From Dama dama (lineage: Eukaryota; Chordata; Mammalia; Artiodactyla; Cervidae), in contig NC_083698.1 in NCBI RefSeq assembly GCF_033118175.1, positions 49,083,501 through 49,147,500 on the forward strand: a DNA stretch of 64,000 bases, read 5' to 3'. The notes beneath the pieces are model-generated. The model did not search any database, was not told the DNA's origin, and was given only the letters and a program-made list of their open reading frames with translations. Shown here piece after piece: positions 11,439-22,419 of the stretch (position 1 is the first letter of the stretch; the number at the start of each line of letters is the position of its first letter). A program made the translations under genes and the position numbers.

Positions 11439-11979
11439 CAGTTTAGTTCAGTCGCTCAGTCGTGTCCGACTCTTTGCGACCCCATGAACTGCAGCACGCC
11501 AGGCCTCCCTGTCTATCACCAACTCCCAGAGTCCACCCAAACCCTTGTCAATTAAGTCAGGATGCCATCCAACCACCTCATCCTCGGTTGTCCCCTTCTC
11601 CTCCTGCCCTCAACCTTTCCCAGCACAAGGGTCTTTTCAAATGAGTCAGCTCTTCGCATCAGGTGGCCAAAGTATTGGAGTTTCAGCTTCAACATCAGTC
11701 CTTCCAGTGAACATTCAGGACTGATCTCCTTGAGGATGGGCTGGTTGAATCTCCTTGCAGTCCAAGGGACTCTCAAGAGTCTCCTCCAACACCACAGTTC
11801 AAAAGCATCAATTCTTTGGTGCTCAGCTTTCTTTATAGTCCAACTCTCACATCCGTACATGACTACTGGAAAAACCATAGCTTTGACTAGACTGACCTTT
11901 GTCAGCAAAGTAATGTCTCTGCTTTTTAATATGCTGTCTAGGTTGGTCATAACTTTCCTTCTAAGGAGTAAACATCTTT
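11439..11979 (-). mobile_element. BovB (RTE) LINE, 5'-truncated 3' end
   Basis: The minus strand encodes 132 residues of the C-terminal end of the BovB reverse transcriptase (11950 to 11552), with MYGCESWTIKKAEHQRIDAF and LKLQYFGHLMRRADS, followed by the 3' UTR that ends at TAGTTCAGTCGCTCAGTCGT. The insertion is flanked by a perfect 10-base duplication, TAAAGTCATT, at 11429-11438 and 11980-11989. That shows a single severely 5'-truncated insertion. The frame is intact across this fragment, so the copy is fairly young, but it is incapable of moving alone. Confidence 0.95.
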
Positions 11980-11999
11980 TAAAGTCATTGTGATAGCTT

Positions 12000-13648
12000 A
12001 AAATGAGAGTTGCACTAGCCAGTTAAGCAGAAATAAGTACTCAAGTGCAGACAGTTATAACCGTAAAAGGACTTGTACTGTGTACTACCCCACTCTCCCA
12101 GCAACCACTAAGTCCCTCCTTCCCCCTCTACTTTTCAGTTTCCAAATGTCACAGAAGATACGACTTAGCTGGCCTCTAAAGAGGCTGAGCAGTTTCCTCT
12201 GACTGTAACTTCAAAGCTCACTCAGGAGGACAGCACCTTCAGCTAGATCCTCCTGCCTTTCTCCCCAAGAGTTCTCTAGCCTCATCTCACCCTCAGCAAA
12301 GGAGACTCACTCACTAGTATGCCTAGATGCACCCCTCAGACACAGAAACAATTACATCACAGTCCTCCCCAAAACATACTTACAAGTCATGGGAGTCACA
12401 GGTTCTGTGCAAGTCATCTGTTCCCAGTCTACAGCCGAGGGACAAATGTCCTAAGTGCAACTGCCTGACTCAGGAGCTGCCCACACTGCATCCCCAAACC
12501 CATCCCAGATTCGGGCTATAATCTATCCCTTCATGGTCCAAGCCAGAAGAAGTAAAATTACTGAAACAGACCTGTTGAATCAACACTGCTACTCATTACT
12601 TCTCTGGTTTGGAAAAGTTGTGGAATACTTACAGATGTGTGTTACCTATTTCCTCATAGGTAAAATGAGGAGGTTGAACTGAATGATCGCTAAAACCCTG
12701 TGCAATTCTAACGATACAGGATTCTACTTTAAGCCAATTATAGCTGGATGAGCAAACTGAAGTGACTTCCAGCAGGGAGCTCTTCCTTTTCCTCCAGCCC
12801 ACGTCACCCCCTCCTCCACTGTGCTAGGGTGTTGGGAACAGCCCCACCTTAAGGGTAGGAAACCAGCGACCTAGCAGGTATTGTCGAAATCTAGGGCATT
12901 TACATTGAATGTCTAATTTATCCAAACGTTCAGACACTATTCCTCTCTAGACAAGTCCTAGTAACTCAGCATAGGGGTGAGCAGACAAATACAAACATTC
13001 ACGAAACACAACAGAAACAACTAGTTGAAGGCCTTGCTTACTGGTGAGTTCATGGTCTGGTGGTTCATACCTCTTAGGACAACAAGCTCTGGGTACCAGC
13101 AATAAAGCTTCTGAACGTGACCCTTCCTTCCAAAACATGACTGAGACAGACTGGACAGGAATTGCCAAGCTTTCTACAGATGACAGCTCAGGGTTGAAAC
13201 AGAGATCTCCTCGCTTTCCTCGTCATGGCTTTCCTATCTGGAGTAGTTCCTGCTATGTGAGCCCATAGCCCTTCTCCTCCTTAGAGAAAGAGAAGGAACA
13301 GAGCTCCCACTTTACACTTTCCTCTTAAACCTGAATACCATTTACCATAATTGAACCATAATATCTTACATCATATTTCCAACCGATAGAATAACTCACT
13401 TTATCACACATTTTAAAACCCCAGGCCCAGGGTTGGATTATAAATGCTCACTCTGTTATTCCAGAAATGAAAAGATGGGGTTTTCCCTTCTGTCTCTATT
13501 CGCATCCTCCTCACCAAGTCATTAAGTGAAAATGCCTTAACGGTATGCCTCATTCCAATTTCCATCTACTCTGAGGGAGAACAAAGGTTACCTAAGAAGT
13601 CACTGCTTATCCATGCTTCCTACCAACACACTCCAGCTTGCATCAGCC
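12000..13648. other. Intronic DNA, nothing recognised apart from a MIR fragment
   Basis: Somewhat GC-richer than its neighbourhood, with short open frames on both strands but no family resemblance I can name. No exon support. Confidence 0.4.
12640..12720 (+). mobile_element. MIR SINE fragment
   Basis: TTTCCTCATAGGTAAAATGA and the degraded AACTGAATGATCGCTAAAACCC correspond to the 3' half of MIR. Confidence 0.5.
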
Positions 13649-13662
13649 TCAATATTTCTTTC

Positions 13663-14721
13663 TTTTTTTTTTTTTTTATTAGTTGGAGGCTAATTACTTC
13701 ACAACATTTCAGTAGGTTTTGTCATACATTGATATGAATCAGCCATAGAGTTACACGTATTCCCCATCCCGATCCCCCCTCCCACCTCCCTCTCCACCCG
13801 ATTCCTCTGGGTCTTCCCAGTGCACCAGGCCCGAGCACTTGTCTCATGCATCCCACCTGGGCTGGTGATCTGTTTCACCATAGATAATATACATGCTGTT
13901 CTTTCGAAACATCCCACCCTCACCTTCTCCCATGGAGTTCAAAAGTCTGTTCTGTACTTCTGTGTCTCTTTTTCTGTTTTGCATATAGGGTTATGCTCAA
14001 TTCCAGAAAAATAAATGACCCAATCAAAAAATGAGCCAAAGAACTAAACAGACATTTCTCCAAAGAAGACATACAGATGGCTAACAAACACATGAAAAGA
14101 TGCTGAACATCACTCATTATCAGAGAAATGCAAGTCAAAACCACAATGAGGTACCATTACACGCCAGTCAGGATGGCTGCTATCCAAAAGTCTACAAGCA
14201 ATAAATGCTGGAGAGGGTGTGGAGAAAAGGGAACCCTCTTACACTGTTGGTGGGAATGCAAACTAGTACAGCCGCTATGGAAAACAGTGTGGAGATTCCT
14301 TAAAAAACTGGAAATAGAACTGCCATATGACCCAGCAATCCCACTTCTGGGTATACACACTGAGGAAACCAGATCTGAAAGAGACATGTGCACACCAATG
14401 TTCATCGCAGCACTGTTTATAATAGCCAGGACATGGAAGCAACCTAGATGCCCATCAGCAGATGAATGGATAAGGAAGCTGTGGTACATATACACCATGG
14501 AATATTACTCAGCCGTTAAAAAGAATTCATTTGAACCAGTTCTAATGAGATGGATGAAACTGGAGCCCATTATACAGAGTGAAGTAAGCCAGAAAGATAA
14601 AGAACATTACAGCATATATATAACGGAATTTAGAAAGATGGTAACGACATATATACGGAATACGACATAACACATATATACGGAATTTAGAAAGATGGTA
14701 ACGACAACCCTATATGCAAAA
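13663..14721 (-). mobile_element. L1 LINE 3' end with 5' inversion (twin priming)
   Basis: From 13663 the plus strand shows a T-run and then the reversed L1 3' UTR up to TTTTGCATATAGGGTT (13992). The next bases, to 14721, run in the opposite sense through the end of ORF2 (CCAGCAATCCCACTTCTGGG, GGAATATTACTCAGCCG) and stop at ACCCTATATGCAAAA. Read on the minus strand this is an inverted 5' segment joined to a sense 3' segment with poly(A), both abutting the same L1 position. Similar 14-base flanks at 13649-13662 and 14722-14735 look like the target duplication. A 180-residue ORF2-derived frame is still open at 14128-14670 (plus strand), so the copy is not very old. Confidence 0.9.
14614..14706 (+). 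repeat. Local duplication inside the L1
   Basis: The block CGGAATTTAGAAAGATGG plus TAACGAC occurs twice (ending at 14648 and 14705), separated by a short rearranged copy of the same sequence. Confidence 0.8.
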
Positions 14722-14739
14722 TCAGTATTTCCTTTTCAT

Positions 14740-15970
14740 GTTCTGCCATCCTTCATTGCTTACAGGTCTGCATGATTATCACACAGTCCCTCCCATATGT
14801 GAGAAGACTCCACTGCAAAAAGGGTTCTCTGACTGAAGAAAATTCTAAAAGCATTAGCCCATCTCCTTGCATGAGTGTGCTCACCATACTTCAAAATGTT
14901 TAATAAACTAAGACACAGCAGCATCAAGCACCAACCAGATAACAAAACAGGACAGGAACTGTTCAACTCAATACCATGGACCAAGACCAGTGCTATATAT
15001 TCTTCAAGAAAGTTAACAATCATCCTCACCCACCACAAAAGCACAATTATGACCAAAGGCAAGGTGAAACCTGACAGAAGATCTACTTTACCCAACTCCA
15101 AACCCTGAGATAGGGATTATTTCTAGATAGACAACTTCTCTGCTATATTTGAAAAGAATAAGGTCATTGGTGGCAAGATCCAAAGCTCTCAGTAGCTGCA
15201 AAACTCAGACCTCTTATGAAGTAGGAGGGTCACTCCCTGCTTTCATCAGCTCCAAAAAAACTGATATCAAGTAACCACAGCTGGAGAGAGGGGGAAAATA
15301 ACTTTTATAAGAGGTGGAATACCACTGATGCTTTTATGCTGTCAGAACAGTATTGTAAAAAGAGACATCAGTTTAAAGGTTTAAAGTTAACCAGTGAGAA
15401 ATCCACCAACTAACACTGACATAGAGTTAAGAGTCATGAGAAACATAGCTAACATTATTAAAATGCCTGGTAAAGGAGAGGGGGATGCAGGGTGGAAAAA
15501 AATGGCTGGTAAAAACATGAAAGATTAAGATCTTCTTCCCATGAATATGGATCTAACAATAAATGCATTTGTTAATTTTATACTTTGAAAGTGAGGGTCA
15601 TTTTATATATGCTTGAATCAAAGCTCTAATGGAAAGATCACAAGCAAATCCAGGTTTCCACAACAAACAGAGGGGTGCCCAAGCCAAACATATCCTCCTG
15701 TAGAAAACTTCTTTAGAAAAACCACAGACCTGTGTGGTTTCAGTCTGTTCACCTGGCTGGCAAAAGGAACCACTGGAAAATAAGCAAAGGAAGTCATGAA
15801 AAATAGTCATAAATGGATTATTGTGGGTTGTCCCAGAGACAAAAAAAAAAAAAAAACACACAGTGGAGAATCCTTCAAAAAATGCAGCATTACTCAGCTA
15901 GAGTTTTTGGTAAGCAAAGAAAGTCACAAATTTCCATATGTACTCCAAAACATAAACTAACCTTGATGTT
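14740..15970. other. Intronic DNA, nothing recognised
   Basis: No transposon or exon recognised; a 16-base A-run starts near 15841. Confidence 0.4.
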
Positions 15971-15974
15971 TTAA

Positions 15975-16289
15975 CAGGGGCCAGCACTCTTTCTACAAAG
16001 AACCAAACAGGAAATATTTTAGATTCCATGGGACCATCCAGTCTCTCACAGCTACTCAATTCTGCCATTTTAGTGCAAAAGTAACCATAAACAACATATC
16101 AACAAATGAGTATATGTAGTCTATTCCAATAAAACTTTATTTATAGACCGTGGAACTAAATTTTTTATAATTTTTATATATCATGAAATATTTTTTCTTT
16201 TGTTTTTTTAACCACTTAAAATATTTTTTAAAAATATTGTTAGCTTGAAGAAACAGGTGGCCCGCAGACTATAGTCTGCCAGCCCAGTT
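15975..16289. mobile_element. Old hAT-type non-autonomous DNA transposon
   Basis: Starts near CAGGGGCCAGCACTCTTTCT and ends near TAGTCTGCCAGCCCAGTT, which are inverted relatives of each other. Internal blocks such as AGGAAATATTTTAGATTCCA and CCAATAAAACTTTATTTATA match a common mammal-wide hAT element whose exact name I cannot fix. Confidence 0.65.
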
Positions 16290-17645
16290 CTATAATCTCT
16301 ACTATAGTTAATTTGACCTTTCTTTGAAAGAAGTGATTTTCAGTTAGGTCTCTGCCATTAACAAAATTCACAAAGGTAATGGATTCCATCAACAACAGCT
16401 TGATGGATCAAGGTGGGAAATTCAAGAAAACTTCTATTCCAATTCCCTTCATTTTAATGATATGAGTAACACCTAGTCTTGACAGCCCACACTACATGTT
16501 CACTGTCCATCATGTTAGAATTAGTGATAAATGCTGAATTAACTTGTAAGAAGTCAACAACTTTCACAGTGTAACAAAAACATTTCCAACCCAGGTTCAT
16601 CTATAGCCCTCAAAAATTATATAAAAATGGAAATCATTAAGACCTCCAAATCACCTCAATTATACTATAAGCCAGGAAACTTTGTACAAAGTACACTCAG
16701 AGTATAAAATACAAATAACAGCTAGTTTGGTACGGAAAAATCTGACCCCATTCACCAACAGTAGCTGAAAGAGAATTCTTGAGAAATAAGAAACTTAGAT
16801 TTCAAGACTTAGTGCATAGTCAACTACTTTGGGTAGCTATTTCACAACAGCACCTCATTTTTATGAAATTAAGAAGTAGGTTTAGATTATTTTGGTACTT
16901 TTCTAGCTCTAAAATTTTTAGAGCTACATTAATTATTTACATTAATTATGTAATTATACAATTACATAATTAGGATATCTGATGTACATTAATTATGACA
17001 TCTGATGTAACTCACTGAGAGTTTCAGCGATTTTCACTTTTCATTATCCTTCAGATGAGAAGCAGATAATTTTCTCTCTGCTCTTTTATTTCTGGCTTTT
17101 AAAAAGGCCATTGAAAATACACTTCTGATTAGCATAGTTGCTGCCTCCTTAGAAATACCCATTCTTAACACAGATATAAGTGATTTAAGAGAAAATGTAA
17201 TGCAGTATAATACTTGGAAGATGCTTCCAGAGACACATATTTGTGTCTGCTGCAACTATAAAATCCAAGTTCCATTAATAAAAGCACACATCAGGTCCTT
17301 TAGCTACCACAGAAATTTGTCTTTAAAACTGCTTCATTTTTCTACAATAATCACATCCTTTGTCTATATAAACCATGCTTCAACTGCCTCTAGAACCAAG
17401 CAAAACTGAATTTTAGTCCCTGCCATTGCTACTTGTAAACTGAAAGGTACTCACTCACCTCCAGGTCTTATTTTCCCCATCTGTGGAACAAGAACACTGT
17501 TCTTGGTAGCAATGGAAATGATACATACACAATGGTATATAAATACTGATGTTCTTGAGAAGATACCTGCGATATGTTGTTAGGCTTAAAAAATAGGAAT
17601 AATATGCAATACTTTAGATTTTTTTTTTGAAAAGCATACAGTGAG
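16290..17645. other. AT-rich intronic DNA, nothing recognised except a palindrome
   Basis: No repeat family or exon recognised. A palindrome at 16943-16972 is listed separately. Confidence 0.4.
16943..16972. repeat. Perfect AT-rich palindrome, 13-base arms
   Basis: The arms TAATTATGTAATT and AATTACATAATTA are exact inverted copies (16943-16955 and 16960-16972) around a 4-base loop. Confidence 0.85.
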
Positions 17646-17649
17646 AAAA

Positions 17650-18005
17650 AGGAAGGAAATTCTGACACATGCTACAATATGGATGAATCTTGAGGACATT
17701 ATCTAACAACAAGTGAAATAAGTCAGTCATAAAAAGACACAGTATTGCATCATTCCACTTACATGGGATATCTATAGTAGATAAAGTCATAGAAAAAGAA
17801 AGTAGAAGGGTCGTTGCAGTGGCTGGTAGGAGGGGAGAGGGGAATTGTAATGGACATAGCACTTCAGTGAGATAAGAAAAAGTTCTGGAGATTGGTTACA
17901 CAACAATGTGAATGTATTTAACACCACTGAACTGCACACTTAAAAACTAATCAAGATGGTAAATTTAACATATGTAAATTTTCCCACAATTTAAAATTTT
18001 CAGTA
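17650..18005 (+). mobile_element. L1M LINE 3' end
   Basis: Typical old L1 3' end: ATGGATGAATCTTGAGGACA, AAGTGAAATAAGTCAGTCA, and the terminal ACTGAACTGCACACTTAAAA. Confidence 0.85.
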
Positions 18006-18239
18006 AATTTTTAAATAAAATTTAAGACACTTTAAAAAAGCATACAATGGATTCCTTTGGCAGTATAATACTGACGATTTTCACTTTCTACTTTATATGA
18101 TTTGTCATTGCTGCAAAAGCAGAATGAGTTCACCATGGAAAACATTCAACCCAGGGGGAAAAAAAGGATTTTCATTTTTATATGTAAAGTAAGCCTAAAA
18201 GCCTGAAAACTGTAAAAATCTACCAGTTAAAGGTCCAAT

Positions 18240-20870
18240 TAGTCTTTTTCTTTTTAATTGTAGTTGATTTACAATGTGGTGGGAGCTTCAGGTGTACACC
18301 AAAGTGATTTGGTTTTTAATGTACATATATTCTTTTTCAGATTCTCATCCATTATAGTTATTACAAGATAAAAGAAAATTACAGGCCAATATCACTAATG
18401 AACACAGAGGTAAAAATTCTCAACAATATACTAGCAAACTGAATCCAACAATACAGTAAAAGGATCATACATCATGATCAAGTGGAATTTATCCCACAGA
18501 TATAAGGACTTTTCAATATCTATGAATCAATCAATGTATTGATTTGATATGGTGTAACAATGTGATACACCATGTTAACAAACTGAAGAATAAAAAACAA
18601 ATGATCTTCTGAAATAGGGGCAGAAAAAGCTTTTGATAAAATTCAACATCTATTTATGACTTTAAAAATTCCAAAAAGTGGGCAAAGAGGGAACATACCT
18701 CAAATAATAAAGGCCATACAGGACAAACCCACAGCTAACACACTCAACAGTGAAGAGCTGAAAGCATTTCCTCTAAGATCAGGAACAAGACAAGGATGCC
18801 CATTCTCAGCACTTTTATTCAACATAGTATTGGAAGTCCTAACCATCACAATCAGATAAAGAAATAAATGGAATCTCAGTTGGAAAGGAAGAAGTAAAAC
18901 TCACTGTTTGCATATGGCATGATACTACACATAGAAAATCCTAAAGATGCCACCAGAAAACTACTAGAGCTTATCAATGAATTTGGCAAAGTTGCAGGAT
19001 ACAAAACTAATACACAGAAATCTGCTGTTTCCATATGCTAATGTCTATCAGAAAGAGAATTTAAGGGCACAATCTCATTCACCATGGCATCAAAAAGAAT
19101 AATACACCTAGAAATAAACCTAACCAAGAAGGCAAGAGATCTCAGAAAACTGTAAGATGCTGAGGAAAGAAACTTAAGATGACACAAGCAGATGGAAAGA
19201 TATACCAATTTCTTGTACTGGGAGAACCACTATGTTAAAATGACCATACTACCCAAGGCAATCTATTGATTCAAAGCAATCCTTATCAAACTACCAGTGG
19301 CATTTTTCACAAAGTAGAACAAAAAAATTTTCAACTTGTATAGAAACACAAAAGACTCCAAACAGCCAAAATAATCTTGATAAAGAACAGAGCTGGAGAA
19401 ACCACACTCTCTGATTCCAGATTATACTCAAAGCTACAGCAATCAAAATAGTATGGTACTGGCACATACACACATACAAAACAGGCACATAGATTAATGG
19501 AACAACATAGAAAGCTTAGATATAAATCCATGCACTTATGACCAATTAATAAATGACAAAGGAGGCAAGAATATACAAAGGAGAAAAGACAGTCTCTTCA
19601 ATAAGTGGTGCTGGGAAAACTGGAAAGCTATGTGTAAAAGAATGAAAGTAAAACATTCTTTAATACCATATACAAAAATAAACTCAAAATTAATTACAAA
19701 CCTAAATGTAAGACTGGTTACTCTAAAACTCCTAGAAGAAAACATAAGCAGAACACTCTTTGACATAAATCACAGAAAGATTTTTATCTGTCTCCTAGAA
19801 TTATGGAAACAAAAGCAAAAATATATGAATGGGACTTAATTAAACTTAAAAGTTTTTGCACAGCACAAGAAATCATCAACAAAATAAAGAAAACCTAAAG
19901 GGGAGAAAATATATGCAAATGATGCAACTGACAAGGGCTTAATTTCTAAAATCTACAAACATCTAATATAGCTCAGTATCAAAAGAAATAACCCGATGAA
20001 AAATGAGCAGAAGACCTAAACAGACATTTCTCCAAAGAAGACATACAGATGGCCAACTGGCACATGAAAAGATGCTCAATATCAATTATTAGAGAAAGGC
20101 AAACCAAAACTATATATCACCTTATACCAGTCATAATGGTCATCATTAAAAGTCTACAAAAAATAAATTCTGGAGAGGGTGTGGAGAAAAAGGAACTCTC
20201 CTACACTCTTGATGGGAATGTAAACTGGTGCAGCTACTATGAAGAACACGGAGGTTCCTTAAAAAACTTAAAATAGAGTTACCATATGATCCAGCAATCC
20301 CACGTCTGGGCATGTATCTGGAGAAAACTATAATTTGAAAAGATACATGTACCCCCATGTTTACAATACACTATACACAATAGCCAAGACATGGAAGCAA
20401 CCTAAATGCCCATCAGCAGATGAATAAATAAATAAGATGTGAGATCTCTCTATTTATCTATCTATCTATCTATCTATGACTATTACTCAGCCATAAAAAG
20501 AGATGAAATAATGCCATTGCAGCAACATGGATGGACCTAGAGATTATCAGATTGAGTGAAGTCAGACAGAAAAACATAAATATTATATGATATTACTTGT
20601 ATGTGGAGTCCTAAAAAATTATACAAGTGAACTTATTTACAAAACAGACATAGACTCACAGACATAGATAACAAACTTATGGTTACCAAAGGGAAAAGGG
20701 TGAAAGGGATAAATTAGGAGTTCGGGAGTAACAGATATACTTTCATATATAAAATAAACAAAAGAATCTATTATATAGCACAGGGAGCTATATTCAATGT
20801 TTTATAATAACCTATAAGGGAAAATAATCTGAAAAAGAATATATATAAGCACATGGAACTATATTCATCT
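18240..20870 (-). mobile_element. L1 LINE with 5' inversion (twin priming), older copy
   Basis: Bases 18240 to about 18370 are reversed L1 3' UTR (TTGATTTACAATGTGGTG, ATTCTTTTTCAGATTCT). They are followed, in the opposite sense, by ORF2 from GAAAATTACAGGCCAATATC through ACAAGGATGCCCATTCTCAG and on to CTGAAAAAGAATATATATA at about 20850. The two parts share the L1 segment around CTGAAAAAGAATATAT, so the junction carries a short overlap. Many stops and indels show that ORF2 is dead. A (ATCT)n lies inside at 20455-20476. Confidence 0.85.
20455..20476 (+). repeat. (ATCT)n microsatellite inside L1
   Basis: About five tandem ATCT units interrupt the L1 ORF2-derived sequence. Confidence 0.9.
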
Positions 20871-20879
20871 AGTCGAAAC

Positions 20880-21380
20880 ACATTAAGATTAAATGCAGTC
20901 ACCAGGAACTATACATATAATCAAAGTCAGAATGGCTTACTAAAAGAATGATAAAGGACTGGTGAAAATAAATATATTCGTATTACTAAATTTGGAGGGA
21001 AATAACGTTAAATGGCATTTATTCAAAATTTGTTTAAATTTTAAATTTGAATGAAACAGCATATAAAGAATAAAAATTTCACTCTTAACTCCCGTGCCTA
21101 GCAATGCTCATGTCCACTTGAGTGAATAAGTGGACAAACCTGAATAGACAGCAACTCCTTGAATCTCAGTAAATTTACACAGCATTCAGAATATATAATT
21201 ATATTACACTGTTACCAACTGAAGGCAGCATCCCTTGTATTTACATCCCTTTGTATTTACAAAAAAACAGAAAAAAAAATAGGAAAGGAAAAGAGTTCAC
21301 TCTGAAACTTTAAAAGATGTAAAGAAAAGGGTGACAGACTTGTAACAACTTTCCTCCTTTGAAAACTTCACTATTTCCAA
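20880..21380. other. Intronic DNA, nothing recognised
   Basis: AT-rich, no repeat family identified. Confidence 0.4.
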
Positions 21381-21392
21381 TAAAATATGGAC

Positions 21393-21593
21393 TGTGCTGT
21401 GCTGTGCTTAGTCGCTCAGTCATGTCCAACTCTTTACAACCCAAGGCTCCTCTGTCCATGGGGATTCTACAGGCAAGAATACTGGAGTGGGTTGCCATGC
21501 ACTCCTCCAGGGGATCTTCCCAACCCAGGGACTGAACCCAGGTCTCCTGCATTGCAGACAGATTCTTTACCCTCTGAGCCACTAGGGAAGGCC
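21393..21593 (-). mobile_element. Bov-tA SINE, antisense
   Basis: Reversed BovA body then tRNA-like head, ending GAGCCACTAGGGAAGGCC. Flanked by the perfect duplication AAATATGGAC at 21383-21392 and 21594-21603. Confidence 0.93.
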
Positions 21594-21874
21594 AAATATG
21601 GACACTGTCCTTTAAAAAGGCACTGTCCTTATTTTATTGGATGCTGCTATAAATAGCATCAACTCTGCTATAAATCAACTATGAAAAAGACATGAGTTGG
21701 AAAAATTACTTGGAATTAGAGCAAGATCCAATTTTGAATTCTACTTTAGGCAACAATGTACCTCAAGTTTTCTCAGATATGAAAGATATGAGCCTCTCAG
21801 CAATCTATTACCCATATTTCATATGCGAGACCATTCTGTAAATGGTAAAATGTCAGGAATTAGTATTATTTTTT

Positions 21875-22000
21875 CTTTTTTTTTTTTTTAATGGCCAGGC
21901 TGTGCAGCATGCAGGATCTTAGTAACCTGACTAGGGATCAAATCTGTGTCCCCTGCATTGGGAGAACAGAGTTTTAACCACTGGACCACCAAGGAAGTCC
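21875..22000 (-). mobile_element. CHR-2-type tRNA-derived SINE, antisense
   Basis: A T-run leads into GGCCAGGCTGTGCAGCATGC, ACTAGGGATCAAATCTG and ACCACTGGACCACCAAGGAA, the reversed cetartiodactyl CHR element. Confidence 0.85.
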
Positions 22001-22025
22001 TTTATTATTATTAATTAAATTAATT

Positions 22026-22235
22026 GTGTGTGTTTGCATGCTAAGTGGCTTCAGTCGTGTCCGACTGTTTGCGACCCTATGTACTGTAGTCCATCAGGCT
22101 CCTCCGTCCATGGGGATTTTCTAGGCAAGAGTACTGGAGTCCCCTCTCCTCCAGGGGATCTTCTGGACCCAGGGATCAAATCTGCATCTCTTACATCTCC
22201 TACATTGGCAGATGAGTTCTTGACCACTAGTGCCA
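22026..22235 (-). mobile_element. Bov-tA SINE, antisense
   Basis: Reversed BovA body (CAGTCGTGTCCGACTGTTTG) and degraded tRNA-like head. Its end is abutted by a second SINE. Confidence 0.88.
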
Positions 22236-22252
22236 CCGGGGAAACATGTCTG

Positions 22253-22385
22253 CTGCTGCTGCTGCTGCTAAGTCGCTCAGTCGTGGCCGACTCTTAGCGA
22301 CCCCATGGACTGCAGCCTACCAGGCTCCTCCGTCCGTGGGATTTTCCAGGCACGAGTACTGGAGTGGGCTGCCATTGCCTTCTCC
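22253..22385 (-). mobile_element. BovA-unit SINE, antisense, inserted at the edge of another SINE
   Basis: A (CTG)n-headed reversed BovA unit flanked by a perfect 15-base duplication, GGGGAAACATGTCTG, at 22238-22252 and 22386-22400. Confidence 0.93.
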
Positions 22386-22419
22386 GGGGAAACATGTCTG
22401 AAACATTTCTATTTATGAT

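Noticed and set aside
14128..14670. 180-codon plus-strand open frame
   Set aside because: It is the C-terminal end of L1 ORF2 within an inverted, truncated insertion, not a host gene.
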